Positions 7,756-16,955 are shown, numbered from the stretch's first letter. The stretch: 64,000 nt of DNA from Sphingomonas glacialis (GCF_006439055.1 NZ_RCZC01000007.1:160503-224502), one strand, 5' to 3'. The notes: generated by a model from the sequence alone, not told the origin. Numbers and translations are program-made.

Positions 7756-9089
7756 TGAGCGTGGCCCCTGCAATCCTGCCGTCGCGGACCCAGGCGTGGG
7801 CGACCATCGCCTTGCTGTTCCTTGCCTCGATCGTCTCCGTCATCGACCGCACCGTGCTCAACGTGGTGGTCGATGCGGTGAAGGGCGATCTCGGCATGAC
7901 CGACGTCCAGATCAGCCTGTTGCAGGGGCTTGCCTTCGGAATTTTCTACGCGACGATGGGGGTGTGGCTCGGCTTCGTCGCCGATCGTTCGTCGCGGCGG
8001 TTGTTGATCGTGGCCGGGATCGGGCTGTGGAGCCTCGCGACGATCGGCGGCGGGTTGGCACAATCGTTCGGCACGATGTTCCTTGCGCGCCTGCTCGTCG
8101 GGCTGGGGGAAGCGGCGCTCGCGCCGGCGGCTATCTCGCTGATCGCCGATCTTTTCCCGCCGGGGCAGCGTGGCCGCCCGATCGGCATCTATCTGATGGG
8201 GCAGGCGGTCGCCAACGGCATTTCGATCTGGATCTGCGGCGGCTTGCTGTCGGCCGCCTCTAACGGTGCGTTCGCGCATTGGCCGCTGATCGCATCGCTT
8301 GCGCCGTGGCGCGTTGTGTTCGTGCTGTGCGGCGTTGCCGGGCTGTTCGTCTCGGCGGCGTTCCTGCTGACGCGCGAACCGCCGCGCGGGGATCGTGGCG
8401 AGCAAGCGCCGCGCGCTTTGGTTGCGCAGATCGGCACGGTATTCCGCCATCTCGGGCGTGAGCGCGTGCGCTATTTCGGCGTCTATCTCGGGTTCGCCGC
8501 CTGCTTCCTCGGCGCGTATGGCGCGGCGGCGTGGCAGGTCGCGATGATCAGCCGCAAGTTCGCGCTGTCGCCTGCAGTCGTGGCCGGGATGATGGGCCCG
8601 CTCAGCATCTGTTTCGGATTGCTCGGGCCGTTGGTCGGCGGCACGCTGGTCGATGCGGCGATCAAGCGGTCGGGCAATGCCGGGCTGCTCCGGCTGCTCG
8701 CGGTGCTGCCGCTGTTCGCGGTGCCGAGCACTTTCGCCGTGCTTATGCCGACGCCGTTCAGCGCCGCTTTGCTGTCGGCGAGCCAGCTCGGTATCACCGC
8801 GCTCGTCGGCACGGCGACGCTCGCCTATCTCCAGGCGATCGCGCCGGCGCACATGCGCGGGATCGCGGTGTCGATCACCGGGCTCGTCAACACGCTGCTC
8901 GGCGCTGCGATCGGGCCGGTGCTGGTCGCGCTGCTGACCGAACGGCTGTTCGGCGATCCCAAGCTCGTCGGCTGGGCAATCCTGACGGTCGCGGCGCCAG
9001 CCTATCTCGGTGCCGCCGCGCTCTACGCGCTGACCGCGCACCTCAACCGCCGCCAGGATGCGCGCGAACTGCGGGAACTGACAGCATGA
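7755..9089 (+). CDS. MFS transporter
   Basis: 444 residues from the ATG at 7755, which overlaps the preceding TGA (TGATG). About twelve hydrophobic segments are visible. The loop between helices 2 and 3 reads 'GVWLGFVADRSSRRLL', the major-facilitator signature G-x-x-x-D-R-x-x-R-R, and helix 1 has 'VSVIDRTVLNVV'. It resembles spinster/ACS-type anion:cation symporters used for organic acids. It likely imports the operon's substrate across the inner membrane, or exports a product. It overlaps the M24 hydrolase gene by four bases. Confidence 0.9.
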   Translation: MSVAPAILPSRTQAWATIALLFLASIVSVIDRTVLNVVVDAVKGDLGMTDVQISLLQGLAFGIFYATMGVWLGFVADRSSRRLLIVAGIGLWSLATIGGGLAQSFGTMFLARLLVGLGEAALAPAAISLIADLFPPGQRGRPIGIYLMGQAVANGISIWICGGLLSAASNGAFAHWPLIASLAPWRVVFVLCGVAGLFVSAAFLLTREPPRGDRGEQAPRALVAQIGTVFRHLGRERVRYFGVYLGFAACFLGAYGAAAWQVAMISRKFALSPAVVAGMMGPLSICFGLLGPLVGGTLVDAAIKRSGNAGLLRLLAVLPLFAVPSTFAVLMPTPFSAALLSASQLGITALVGTATLAYLQAIAPAHMRGIAVSITGLVNTLLGAAIGPVLVALLTERLFGDPKLVGWAILTVAAPAYLGAAALYALTAHLNRRQDARELRELTA

Positions 9090-10393
9090 CCGAGATCGAC
9101 ACGCTGATGGCGGGCGACGACGCGCTGCTCGAGCAATTGCAGCAGCGCGGGCCGATGAACTTCGCGCGTGCCTATGAGGTGATGGAGCGCTTCGGGCTCG
9201 ACGGGCTCGTCGTCACCGATCCGCTCAACGTCTTCCATATGCTCGGCTATTGGCCGCAGATCGCGACGACGCGGCTCGGCCAGCCGCCGACGACCTTCGC
9301 GATCCTGTCGCGCGACCAGCGCCAGGCGCCGGGGATCGTGACCTCGCACTTCATCTATTACTACACCTTCGTCGATGGCGGCCCGCGCGAGCGGCTGCAG
9401 AGCTATCTCTATATCGATGCGGGCGATGCCGGCGACGAGCGCCAGCAGGCGCCGTATCCGGGGCTTTTCGCCGATCGCGGCGCCGCGCCGCAAACCGAGG
9501 TCGAGCAGCGCCGCGAACAGCGGACCGCGGGCGCGCTCGCGATAGAGCCGGCGCATGCCGATGCCGGCGGCGCGCTGGTCCGCGCGCTGAAGGCGATGGG
9601 GCTGTGGACCGGCACGGTCGGCTACGATCATCCGCTGATCCGCAGCATCGCCGAGCGGCACGAGCGGCCGGGCACGCTGGTGCCGGCGGACAATATCCTG
9701 CGCTTCATCCGCATCATCAAGTCGCCGCTCGAGATCGCGCTGATGCGGCGCGGCGCGCAGGGTAACACCGCAGCGGTCGGCGCCGTGATCGAGGCGGTCG
9801 GGGCAGGGGCCAATTATCGCGACCTGCGCCGGCTGTTTGCGGTCGAGGCGGCCAAGCGCGGCAATCGCGCGGTGTTCATGACGATCGACCGGGTCTCGTC
9901 CGAACTCCCCACCAAGGATGCGGTGCGCGACGGGCAGACGCTGTTCCTCGACGGGGTCAGCCATTTCCAGAACTATCATGGCGACTATGCCCGCACCGTC
10001 TTCGTCGGCGAGCCGACCGCCGCCGCGCGGCGGCTGTCGAGCGCGATCGTCGAGGGGTGGAAGGCGATCCGCGAGCAGCTCCGCCCGGGGCTCAGCTACC
10101 GCGACATCACCGCGATGGGGATGGAGACGCTGCGCAAGCTGGGCGTCGCCGAGCAGGTCGGCTTCGGCCCGCACAGCGTCGGCATGATGCACACCGACGA
10201 GCCGGGCGTCGAGGGCGGCGATTTCTTCGTGAAGGACAATCTGATCCTCGAGGAGAATATGGTGCTGAGCGTCGACTGCCCGAGCCTGGAAACGGGCATC
10301 GGCGGATCGATCCATATCGAGGATCTGATGCTCATCACCGCCGACGGCGCCGTGCCGATCCACGACATTGGCGATCACGTGACCACGGTTTGA
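9086..10393 (+). CDS. M24 family metallohydrolase (creatinase/Xaa-Pro peptidase fold)
   Basis: 435 residues from ATG 9086, overlapping the MFS stop (ATGA). An N-terminal creatinase-type domain (to about residue 190) precedes the pita-bread domain. All five metal ligands of the M24 family appear in order: Asp in 'LFLDGVSH', Asp in 'HGDYART', His in 'GFGPHSVGMMH', Glu in 'LEENMVLSVD' and Glu in 'SIHIEDLM'. Members cleave Xaa-Pro bonds, creatine, or the ectoine ring (DoeA). Given the operon, hydrolysis of a C-N bond in a small molecule is more likely than general peptide turnover. The N-terminal insertion around residues 120-160 is charged and variable. Confidence 0.88.
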   Translation: MTEIDTLMAGDDALLEQLQQRGPMNFARAYEVMERFGLDGLVVTDPLNVFHMLGYWPQIATTRLGQPPTTFAILSRDQRQAPGIVTSHFIYYYTFVDGGPRERLQSYLYIDAGDAGDERQQAPYPGLFADRGAAPQTEVEQRREQRTAGALAIEPAHADAGGALVRALKAMGLWTGTVGYDHPLIRSIAERHERPGTLVPADNILRFIRIIKSPLEIALMRRGAQGNTAAVGAVIEAVGAGANYRDLRRLFAVEAAKRGNRAVFMTIDRVSSELPTKDAVRDGQTLFLDGVSHFQNYHGDYARTVFVGEPTAAARRLSSAIVEGWKAIREQLRPGLSYRDITAMGMETLRKLGVAEQVGFGPHSVGMMHTDEPGVEGGDFFVKDNLILEENMVLSVDCPSLETGIGGSIHIEDLMLITADGAVPIHDIGDHVTTV

Positions 10394-10401
10394 GGACGAC
10401 C

Positions 10402-11325
10402 ATGCTTTTATCCCTGACGATCGACCTCGCGCCCGACGAAATCGGCGCCGAGGGTTTCCGCCACTTCAGCGACCGGCTGCGCGCGATCGACGCGATCGCG
10501 CCCGATCTGGTGATCTTCGGGGGCGAGCGCGACACCGCGTTGATCCCCGGTCGGCTCGAGGGGCTGGTGAATCTGCCCTGGGCGGCGGGGCTCGTCACGA
10601 GCGCGGCGGTGGTCGCGGTACTGCCCGCGCTCCACGGCATCCCCTTCCACGTCGCGCGCGCGCTGTCGGCGATCGACTTCGTCAGCGCCGGGCGCGCGGG
10701 CTGGGCACCGGTCTGCGCCAACCATGAGGTGATCGACCGCGCCTATGGCCAGCAGTACGCGATCAGCGATGCCGAAGCTCCAGCGAAACACGACGACTTC
10801 CTGCGCGCGACGCAGGCGCTGTGGGATAGCTGGGACCAGGATGCGCTGATTATCGACAAGGCGAGCGGCGAATATCTCGACAGCGCAAAGGTGCGCCGCG
10901 TCGATTATCGCGGTCCATATTTCTCGACGATGGGCTCGCTCAACGCCGCGCGGCCGCCGCAGGGCTATCCGTTGCTGGTGCGCGACATGAACGATCTGTC
11001 GGCCGATTCCGAACTGCCTGCAGACGTCGTGCTGCTCGGTGCGGAGACGATCACCGAAGCCGAGGACGCGATCGTCCGGCTGCGCGCCGCGCCCGGCACC
11101 GCGAACGCCGCGATCCTGCTCAAGGTGACGGCTGGCCGCTCGCTCGACCTGCCGTTCGAGGTCGAGGGCGCCGACGGGATGCACCTGATCGGCCATCCCG
11201 ACGCCGCGACCGTCGCCGCTGCCCGCGCGCGCCTTCCCGCCAGGACGCAGCCCGGCGACACCGCGCGCGCGCGCTTCGGCATGGCCCCGCCGATCAACCC
11301 CTTCACGCAAAAGGCGCTCGTCTGA
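10402..11325 (+). CDS. Short NtaA/SnaA-type LLM flavin-dependent oxidoreductase relative
   Basis: 307 residues, against roughly 430 for the family. Recognisable pieces are 'IDFVSAGRAGWAPV' (family: D-x-x-S-x-G-R-x-G-W), and 'ALWDSWDQDALI.DKASGEYLD' with 'RVDYRGPYF', which are hallmark sequences of nitrilotriacetate-monooxygenase-like LLM proteins. The second half of the barrel and the long excursion loop are abbreviated. It starts 8 bp after the M24 gene (weak GAGG site) and its TGA overlaps the ATG of the full-length LLM gene. It may be a degenerate subunit partner of that enzyme or a narrow-substrate oxidase; FMN/FMNH2 binding is uncertain. Confidence 0.75.
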   Translation: MLLSLTIDLAPDEIGAEGFRHFSDRLRAIDAIAPDLVIFGGERDTALIPGRLEGLVNLPWAAGLVTSAAVVAVLPALHGIPFHVARALSAIDFVSAGRAGWAPVCANHEVIDRAYGQQYAISDAEAPAKHDDFLRATQALWDSWDQDALIIDKASGEYLDSAKVRRVDYRGPYFSTMGSLNAARPPQGYPLLVRDMNDLSADSELPADVVLLGAETITEAEDAIVRLRAAPGTANAAILLKVTAGRSLDLPFEVEGADGMHLIGHPDAATVAAARARLPARTQPGDTARARFGMAPPINPFTQKALV

Positions 11326-12605
11326 TGTCCCGTGCCAATGGCCGCTTGCACCTCTGGGCGTTTCTCCAGGGGATCGGTTTCTTCCCCGGCGGCTGGCGTC
11401 ATGCCGCCGCCACCCCCGAAGCGGTGTTCGACCGCGCCTATTACGAACGGATCGGCCGGATGGTCGAGAAGGCGCGCTTCGACGCGATCGTGTTCGGCGA
11501 CCAGTTGCAGGGCCGCGATGCCGCCGGGCGTACGCCGGGCCGGCTCGCCATCCCGACGCTCGACCCGTTCACGCTGCTGTCGGCGATGGCGGGGGTGACC
11601 GAGCATGTCGGCCTGGTCGCGACCGTCTCGACGACGTACAATGAGCCGGCCGAAGTCGCCGCCAAGTTCGCGACGCTCGATTATGTCAGCCAGGGGCGCG
11701 CCGGGTGGAACATCGTCACCACCGCGCACCCCAATTCGCCGCTCAATTTCGGCGAGACCGAGCTGCTCGAAAAGTCGCAGCGCTACAAGCGCGCGGCGGC
11801 ATTCGTCGAAGCGGCCGAGGTATTCTGGGGCAGCGCATGCGGCAAGAAGATCGACCGCGCGGCGCTCAAAAGCGACTGGTTCGAGATCGACGACACGCTC
11901 GATTTCGTTGCGCCCCCGCAGGGACGCCCGGTGCTGGTTCAGGCCGGCCAGTCGGGCGACGGCCGCGATTTCGCGGCGCGCACCGCCGAGGCGATTTTCT
12001 GCCCCGCGCCGACGATGGAAGCCGGCAAGGCCTATCGCGACGACATGCGCGCGCGGGCGAGCGCGCTCGGGCGCGATCCCGACGGGATCAAGATCATGCC
12101 CGGCCTCGCGCTGGTGATCGGCGGGACCGAGGCCGAGGCGAAGGCGCGCCACGCCGAAGTGCTCGAACTTGCCGATGATGTGCTGGCGGTCGAATATCTC
12201 AGCGAGTCGATCGGTTACGACCTCACACAGCATCCGATCGACAAGCCGTTCCCGATCGAGGAGATCGTCGCACGCTGCGAATTCCCCGCCGAGGGCGTGC
12301 GCGCACAGCTGATGCCCGCGGTCGAGGCGGGCACCGCGATCAAGGATTTCTGCCAGGCTTATGCGCGCAAACCCCGGGGGCACGGCATCTTCGTCGGCAC
12401 GCCCGAGCAGATGGCCGATCATATGGAGACCTGGATCGACGCCGGTGCGTGCGACGGCTTCACGCTCCAGCCGGGGTTCATGCCGTTCGAGCTCGAAGTG
12501 TTCTGCGACGAGGTCGTGCCCTTGCTCCAGCAGCGCGATCTGCTGCGCACCGACTATCAGGGGCCGATGCTGCGCGACCATCTCGGGCTGGGGCCGCTCG
12601 CATGA
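11325..12605 (+). CDS. NtaA/SnaA/DszA-family FMNH2-dependent monooxygenase
   Basis: 426 residues, full length for the family. N-terminal 'LHLWAFLQG.GF..GGWRH', then 'ARFDAIVFGDQ', 'PTLDPFTLLSAMAGVTEHVGL', 'STTYNEPAEVAAKFATLDYVSQGRAGWNIVT' and 'QGRPVLVQAGQSGDGRDFAAR' are the conserved blocks of bacterial-luciferase-like monooxygenases such as NtaA, EmoA, SnaA and DszA. These use FMNH2 from a separate flavin reductase to cleave C-N or C-S bonds or oxidise carbonyls. No reductase gene is seen here, so it must lie elsewhere. It overlaps its short paralogue upstream and the hydrolase-fold gene downstream. Confidence 0.9.
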   Translation: MSRANGRLHLWAFLQGIGFFPGGWRHAAATPEAVFDRAYYERIGRMVEKARFDAIVFGDQLQGRDAAGRTPGRLAIPTLDPFTLLSAMAGVTEHVGLVATVSTTYNEPAEVAAKFATLDYVSQGRAGWNIVTTAHPNSPLNFGETELLEKSQRYKRAAAFVEAAEVFWGSACGKKIDRAALKSDWFEIDDTLDFVAPPQGRPVLVQAGQSGDGRDFAARTAEAIFCPAPTMEAGKAYRDDMRARASALGRDPDGIKIMPGLALVIGGTEAEAKARHAEVLELADDVLAVEYLSESIGYDLTQHPIDKPFPIEEIVARCEFPAEGVRAQLMPAVEAGTAIKDFCQAYARKPRGHGIFVGTPEQMADHMETWIDAGACDGFTLQPGFMPFELEVFCDEVVPLLQQRDLLRTDYQGPMLRDHLGLGPLA

Positions 12606-13435
12606 TCGAACGCGCGTTCGTGCGGATCGCCGAGGGGCAGGTGCATCTGCGCCAGGCGATCGCCGAGGCGCCGACCGCGCCGCCGATCGTCCTGCTCCAC
12701 GCCTCGCCGTCGTCGTCGCGCTGGATGGTGCCGCTGATGGAGGCACTCGCGGGCAACGGGCGCACGATCATCGCGCCCGATACGCTCGGCAACGGCGATT
12801 CCCCGCCGCCCGCGGGCGACACGCCCGACATCGCCTATTTCGCCGACAGCGTGATCCGGCTCGCCGATGCGATGGGGATCGAGACGTTTGATGTCTACGG
12901 CGCACATACCGGTGCGCGGATCGCGTGCGAGCTTGCCGCGGCGCATCCGACCCGTGTCTGCGCGACGGTGCTCGACGGGATCAAGGAATATGACGAGGCG
13001 ATGCGCGAGAAGATCCTCGCGCATTATGCGCCGAAGGTGCCGGTCGACCCGCACGGCACGCACATGGTCTGGGCGTTCAACTTCGTGCGCGACCAGGCGC
13101 TCTACTTCCCGCATTTCGAACAGAATGCCGAGCATCGTCTCCCCGGCCACATGCCGTCGGCGCAGATCCTGCACGACGCGACGCTCGATGTGCTCAAGGC
13201 GCTCGACACCTATTCGCTGCCGTATCTCGCGGCGTTCCGCTACCGGCCGCTCGCGCGGTTGCCGGTGATAGAGACGCCGGTGCTGCTGCTCAAGGCGGCG
13301 ATGGAACTCGCCGTGCTCAACGCCGCGGTCGACGAGGCCGCGGCCCTGCTGCGGCATGGTCACGTGGCGGCCATTGCGTCGGACCCGGCGTCCAAGGCGG
13401 CAGCGATGCTGCATTTCTTCGACACGCTCGCGTAA
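12602..13435 (+). CDS. Alpha/beta-hydrolase-fold protein with His at the nucleophile position
   Basis: 277 residues from ATG 12602 (overlapping the LLM stop). 'IVLLHASPSSSRWM' and 'RTIIAPDTLGNGDS' mark the hydrolase fold. The nucleophile elbow is 'YGAHTGARIA': His102 replaces the catalytic Ser, exactly as in the paralogue at 5899. The C-terminal region lacks the usual G-H-x-P acid/base pair. The two paralogues in one operon probably act on related intermediates or form a heteromer. A hydrolytic function should not be assumed. No signal peptide. Confidence 0.8.
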   Translation: MIERAFVRIAEGQVHLRQAIAEAPTAPPIVLLHASPSSSRWMVPLMEALAGNGRTIIAPDTLGNGDSPPPAGDTPDIAYFADSVIRLADAMGIETFDVYGAHTGARIACELAAAHPTRVCATVLDGIKEYDEAMREKILAHYAPKVPVDPHGTHMVWAFNFVRDQALYFPHFEQNAEHRLPGHMPSAQILHDATLDVLKALDTYSLPYLAAFRYRPLARLPVIETPVLLLKAAMELAVLNAAVDEAAALLRHGHVAAIASDPASKAAAMLHFFDTLA

Positions 13436-13449
13436 CAAAGGAATTGGTC

Positions 13450-14835
13450 ATGACGGCGCGCGCAGTGGAAATGAAGGACCGGCTGCCGCTGTCGGTCTGT
13501 CTCGGCTTCGGGGTCGGCACGGTCGGCGTGTCGATCATGCTGAACGGCGTCACCGCCTATTTCCCGGCCTATATGTCGACCGTGCTCGGCAAGTCGCCCG
13601 AGATTGCGGGCTATCTGCTTATGGCGTCGAAACTGTACGACGCGTTCGCCGATGTCGTGATCGGCACGCTCAGCGACCGCACGCGCAGCCGCTGGGGCCG
13701 CCGCCGCCCGTATCTGCTGTTCGGCGCGCTGCTTTCGGCGATCTCGTTCCTGATGATCTTCACCCCGCCCGCGATCAGCGACGGCGCAGTGACGCTCTAC
13801 ATGTTCGCCGCGCTTGTGATCTATTCGACCGGCTATTCGCTGTTCAACGTGCCCTACATGGCGATGCCGTCGGAAATGACCGCGTCCAAGTACGAGCGAT
13901 CCCGCCTGCTGTCGTTCCGCACGCTGTTCGTCTCGCTTGGCCAGTTGCTCGCGATCGCGGGCACGGCGGGGCTGATCAAATGGGGCGGCGGCGGGGCGCA
14001 TGGCTATGCGATCATGGCCTATGTGATGGGGCTGGTGATCCTCTCGGCGATGATCGCCTCGTTCTTCGGCACGGCGAAGGCGCCGCATCTCGAGGTCCGG
14101 GCCAAGCCCGAGACGCAGCTCGACACCAGCCAGATCGCGCTTCTCTGGCGCAACAAGCCGTTCGTGCTGCTGCTCGCCGCCAAGATCTTCCAGTTCCTGT
14201 CGTTCGCCAGCGTGGCGGGGACGCAATTGCTGTTCATGCTCAACGTGCTCGGGATCGGCTATACCGGGCAGATCCAGCTGGCGATCGTCCAGAACATCGT
14301 CGTCGCGCTGTCGATGCCGTTCTGGCTCGCGCTCGAGCGGCGAATGGGCAAGCGCAACGCCTATCTCATCGGCATCGGCCTGATGTGCGCCAATTCGCTG
14401 AGCTGGGTGTTCGCCGACAATTCGATCACGACCGTCGGTCTGCTCGCACGCGGTGTGCTTGGCGGCCTTGGGTCGGGCGGCATGATCCTGCTGTCGATCT
14501 CGATGCTTGCCGATACGCTGGCGTATGACCGGGAACTGACCGGGCTGCACCGCGAGGGGCTGTTGTCGAGCATCGCCGCGGTGATCGAGAAGACCGCGTT
14601 CGCTTTGGGCGTCGCGGTGATCGGCGCGTTCCTGGCGGCGGCGCATTACATCCCGACCAAGAACGGCCAGATCGTGGCGCAGCCCGAGAGCGCGGTGAGC
14701 GCGCTCTACGTCGCCTATTCGCTCCTGCCGCTGGCCCTGTTCATCTGCAACGCTGCGTGCATCTGGTTCTACACGCTCGGCGCGCGCGCCGCTGCGCCGG
14801 TTCCGGTCGCCGATATCGCTGCAGACGCGCTGTGA
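13450..14835 (+). CDS. MFS transporter, GPH (glycoside-pentoside-hexuronide) type
   Basis: 461 residues from ATG 13450, with AAAGGAA just upstream; an in-frame TTG at 13444 is less likely. About twelve membrane segments. 'IGTLSDRTRSRWGRRRPYLL' after helix 2 is the hallmark of the MFS_2/GPH sodium:sugar symporter group, and 'YSLFNVPYMAMPSEMT' in helix 4 also fits. Family members import galactosides, xylosides or glucuronides with a cation, but sphingomonad homologues are common in clusters for other compounds. It is a second transporter in the same operon, perhaps for a different intermediate. Confidence 0.9.
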   Translation: MTARAVEMKDRLPLSVCLGFGVGTVGVSIMLNGVTAYFPAYMSTVLGKSPEIAGYLLMASKLYDAFADVVIGTLSDRTRSRWGRRRPYLLFGALLSAISFLMIFTPPAISDGAVTLYMFAALVIYSTGYSLFNVPYMAMPSEMTASKYERSRLLSFRTLFVSLGQLLAIAGTAGLIKWGGGGAHGYAIMAYVMGLVILSAMIASFFGTAKAPHLEVRAKPETQLDTSQIALLWRNKPFVLLLAAKIFQFLSFASVAGTQLLFMLNVLGIGYTGQIQLAIVQNIVVALSMPFWLALERRMGKRNAYLIGIGLMCANSLSWVFADNSITTVGLLARGVLGGLGSGGMILLSISMLADTLAYDRELTGLHREGLLSSIAAVIEKTAFALGVAVIGAFLAAAHYIPTKNGQIVAQPESAVSALYVAYSLLPLALFICNAACIWFYTLGARAAAPVPVADIAADAL

Positions 14836-14846
14836 GGAGGAAAGCC

Positions 14847-15815
14847 ATGCCGTTCCGGAAATCGCTCGCCATCGTGTGCGCCGCATTGCTGCTCGCCGGA
14901 GGAAGCGCGAGCGCAGGGGCGCAGATCGCTCCGGCTGCCCTCAAACGCCTGACGCTCGCGGAACTGCGCCAGCGCTTCCAGGCGCCGGGCGATCGCTATG
15001 TCACCGTCGGCGGGGTCGAGCTGCGCTATCGCGACGAGGGCAAGGGGCCGGTGCTGCTGCTGCTCCACGGATCGCGCAGCACGCTCAACGCCTGGGACGG
15101 GATCACCGCGCGGTTGAAGGGCAAGTATCGCATCCTGCGCTTCGACCAGCCGCCGTTCGGTCTGTCGGGACCGCTCACCGACGCCGCGCGGAAAACGATC
15201 GGCTCGCCCGAGGCGCTCGTCGCCGGCTTCCTCGACAAGCTCGGCGTGCAGAAGGCGAACGTGTTCGGCGTCTCGAGCGGCGGGACGATGGCCTATTATT
15301 TCGCCGCCACCTATCCCGACCGCGTCGACTCCGTGATCCTCGCGAACACGCCGAGCGACCCCGTCGTTACCGGCAAGACCGCGAGCACCGCGGCGATCGA
15401 CGCGGCCGTCGTCGCGGCGAAGCGCGATGGCTATGAGGCGCGCGACTTTTGGTCGCTCTATCTCAACTTTCTCTATGGCGAGCCGGCTCGGCTCAAGCCT
15501 GGCACGATCGACTATTACTACACCACCAACATGCGCGTGCCCGAGCCCAATCCGTTCGGGCTGCACGCGCTGACCAGCAACAATGCGGCGACGCTCGCAC
15601 ATCTCCACGGCGTGCGCGCACCCGTGCTGATCGTGTGGGGAATGCGCGACCTCGTGCTGCCCGCCAATACCGCGGGCAAGGCGCTGCAAGGCTATCTCGA
15701 CCATGCCAAGAGCGTGTCGTTCGTCGCGCTCGACAGCGTCGGCCATTATCCGCCGATGGAATCGCCCGACGCGGTCGGCGATCTCGTCGACGCCTATCTC
15801 AAGCGCGATCGATGA
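14847..15815 (+). CDS. Exported alpha/beta hydrolase with intact triad
   Basis: 322 residues from ATG 14847 with a strong GAGGAGG site. A Sec signal peptide is visible (basic MPFRKS, hydrophobic core, A-x-A near residues 25-27), so it is probably periplasmic. Catalytic elements are complete: 'GVSSGGTM' elbow with Ser, 'WGMRDLVLP' with Asp, and 'GHYPPMESP' with His. It is followed 40 bp later by another exported hydrolase. Together they likely trim an ester or amide in the periplasm before transport by the operon's MFS proteins. Exact substrate unknown. Confidence 0.85.
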   Translation: MPFRKSLAIVCAALLLAGGSASAGAQIAPAALKRLTLAELRQRFQAPGDRYVTVGGVELRYRDEGKGPVLLLLHGSRSTLNAWDGITARLKGKYRILRFDQPPFGLSGPLTDAARKTIGSPEALVAGFLDKLGVQKANVFGVSSGGTMAYYFAATYPDRVDSVILANTPSDPVVTGKTASTAAIDAAVVAAKRDGYEARDFWSLYLNFLYGEPARLKPGTIDYYYTTNMRVPEPNPFGLHALTSNNAATLAHLHGVRAPVLIVWGMRDLVLPANTAGKALQGYLDHAKSVSFVALDSVGHYPPMESPDAVGDLVDAYLKRDR

Positions 15816-15855
15816 TCCGCGCCTTTCCGATCCACCAGCAGGGGCAGCACAGCCG

Positions 15856-16845
15856 ATGAGAACCGCGTTCAGAATAGTCGCGATTGCGGCGCTCGTCGTG
15901 CTGGTGGCGTGTCTCGCCTGGTTCATCCCCGCCAAGATGGGCGCGTTCGCGACCGATCGGCAGGCGATGGTCGCGCGCTATGCCAGCCCGCCGTCGCGCT
16001 TCGTGACGGTCGATGGCGTGCCGATGCACGTCCGGATCGAAGGGCAGGGGCCGCCAGTGCTGATGCTCCACGGCACCGGGGTCAATCTGCACGAATGGGA
16101 TCCGCTCGCCGAGCGGATGCGCGGGCGCTTCACCGTGGTGCGGATGGACTGGCCGCCTTACGGCCTGAGCGGCCCGATCGACCCCAAGGGCTACAGCACC
16201 GCGCGCGCGGCGCAGCTGGTCGGGCTCACGCTCGACAAGCTCGGCTATGACAAGCTGGCGGTCGTCGCGACGTCGAACGGCTCGAACATCGCGCTCCAGC
16301 TCAACGCCAACAAGCCCGAGCGGATCACCGCGATGGCGTTTTCGATCCTGCCGCTCGAGCGCCCGAGCCAGACGCGCAAGGTCGATTGGCGGATCAAGCG
16401 GATGGCGGCGTTCAACGATGCGTGGCTGCGCGATTACCATCCGCGCTGGTTCTACCGCCTGGCGTTCAAGGACACCTCGCACCCCGGCTGGCAGCCGCCC
16501 GAATTCTTGTCACAGATGATGTACGACATGAGCAATTTGCCGGGCGCGATCGGGCGGCAGAAACAGTATCTCGCCTCCAACGTCGTGCTGTTCAAGACGA
16601 CCGATGTCGGCGCGATCGCCGAGAAGGTACGCGTGCCGGTGCTGCTGCAATGGTGCGCGCAGGATACGGTGATCTCGCAAGGCGCCGGCGCCTCGGTCAA
16701 GCGCTTCACCAACACGCATGTCGACCTGATCGAATATCCCAATGTCGGGCACTGGCCGATGTGGGAAATCCCCGATCGCTTCGCCGCCGACATCATGCGC
16801 TTTCTCGACGCCAATCCGGCCGCGGCAGGGACGGCCAAGCCGTAG
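15856..16845 (+). CDS. Membrane-anchored or exported alpha/beta hydrolase
   Basis: 329 residues. The N-terminus (about residues 5-25, 'VAIAALVVLVACLAWFIP') is a signal anchor or uncleaved signal segment. The elbow is 'ATSNGSNIA' with Ser but Ala in place of the first Gly of G-x-S-x-G; Asp is in 'WCAQDTVI' and His in 'GHWPMWEIP'. It is a paralogue of the gene at 14847 (shared 'DGVPMHVRIEGQGPPVLMLHG'-type start and 'PPYGLSGP' motif). It is the last gene of the operon and is followed by a hairpin. Confidence 0.85.
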   Translation: MRTAFRIVAIAALVVLVACLAWFIPAKMGAFATDRQAMVARYASPPSRFVTVDGVPMHVRIEGQGPPVLMLHGTGVNLHEWDPLAERMRGRFTVVRMDWPPYGLSGPIDPKGYSTARAAQLVGLTLDKLGYDKLAVVATSNGSNIALQLNANKPERITAMAFSILPLERPSQTRKVDWRIKRMAAFNDAWLRDYHPRWFYRLAFKDTSHPGWQPPEFLSQMMYDMSNLPGAIGRQKQYLASNVVLFKTTDVGAIAEKVRVPVLLQWCAQDTVISQGAGASVKRFTNTHVDLIEYPNVGHWPMWEIPDRFAADIMRFLDANPAAAGTAKP

Positions 16846-16853
16846 CGCCAAAC

Positions 16854-16870
16854 TGCGCCCCAAGGGCGCA
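16854..16870 (+). terminator. Hairpin at the end of the ten-gene operon
   Basis: TGCGCCC-CAA-GGGCGCA, a perfect 7-bp stem with a three-base loop, 9 bp after the stop of the last hydrolase gene. It lacks a T-tract, so termination strength is uncertain. Confidence 0.5.
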
Positions 16871-16955
16871 CTGCGACCACGACTCGCCCCGATCGCGCGG
16901 GCGGGTCGCGGTGGCCGCCCAGGCCGGCGCGCTTGTCGGCGATTTTCACGTGCCC

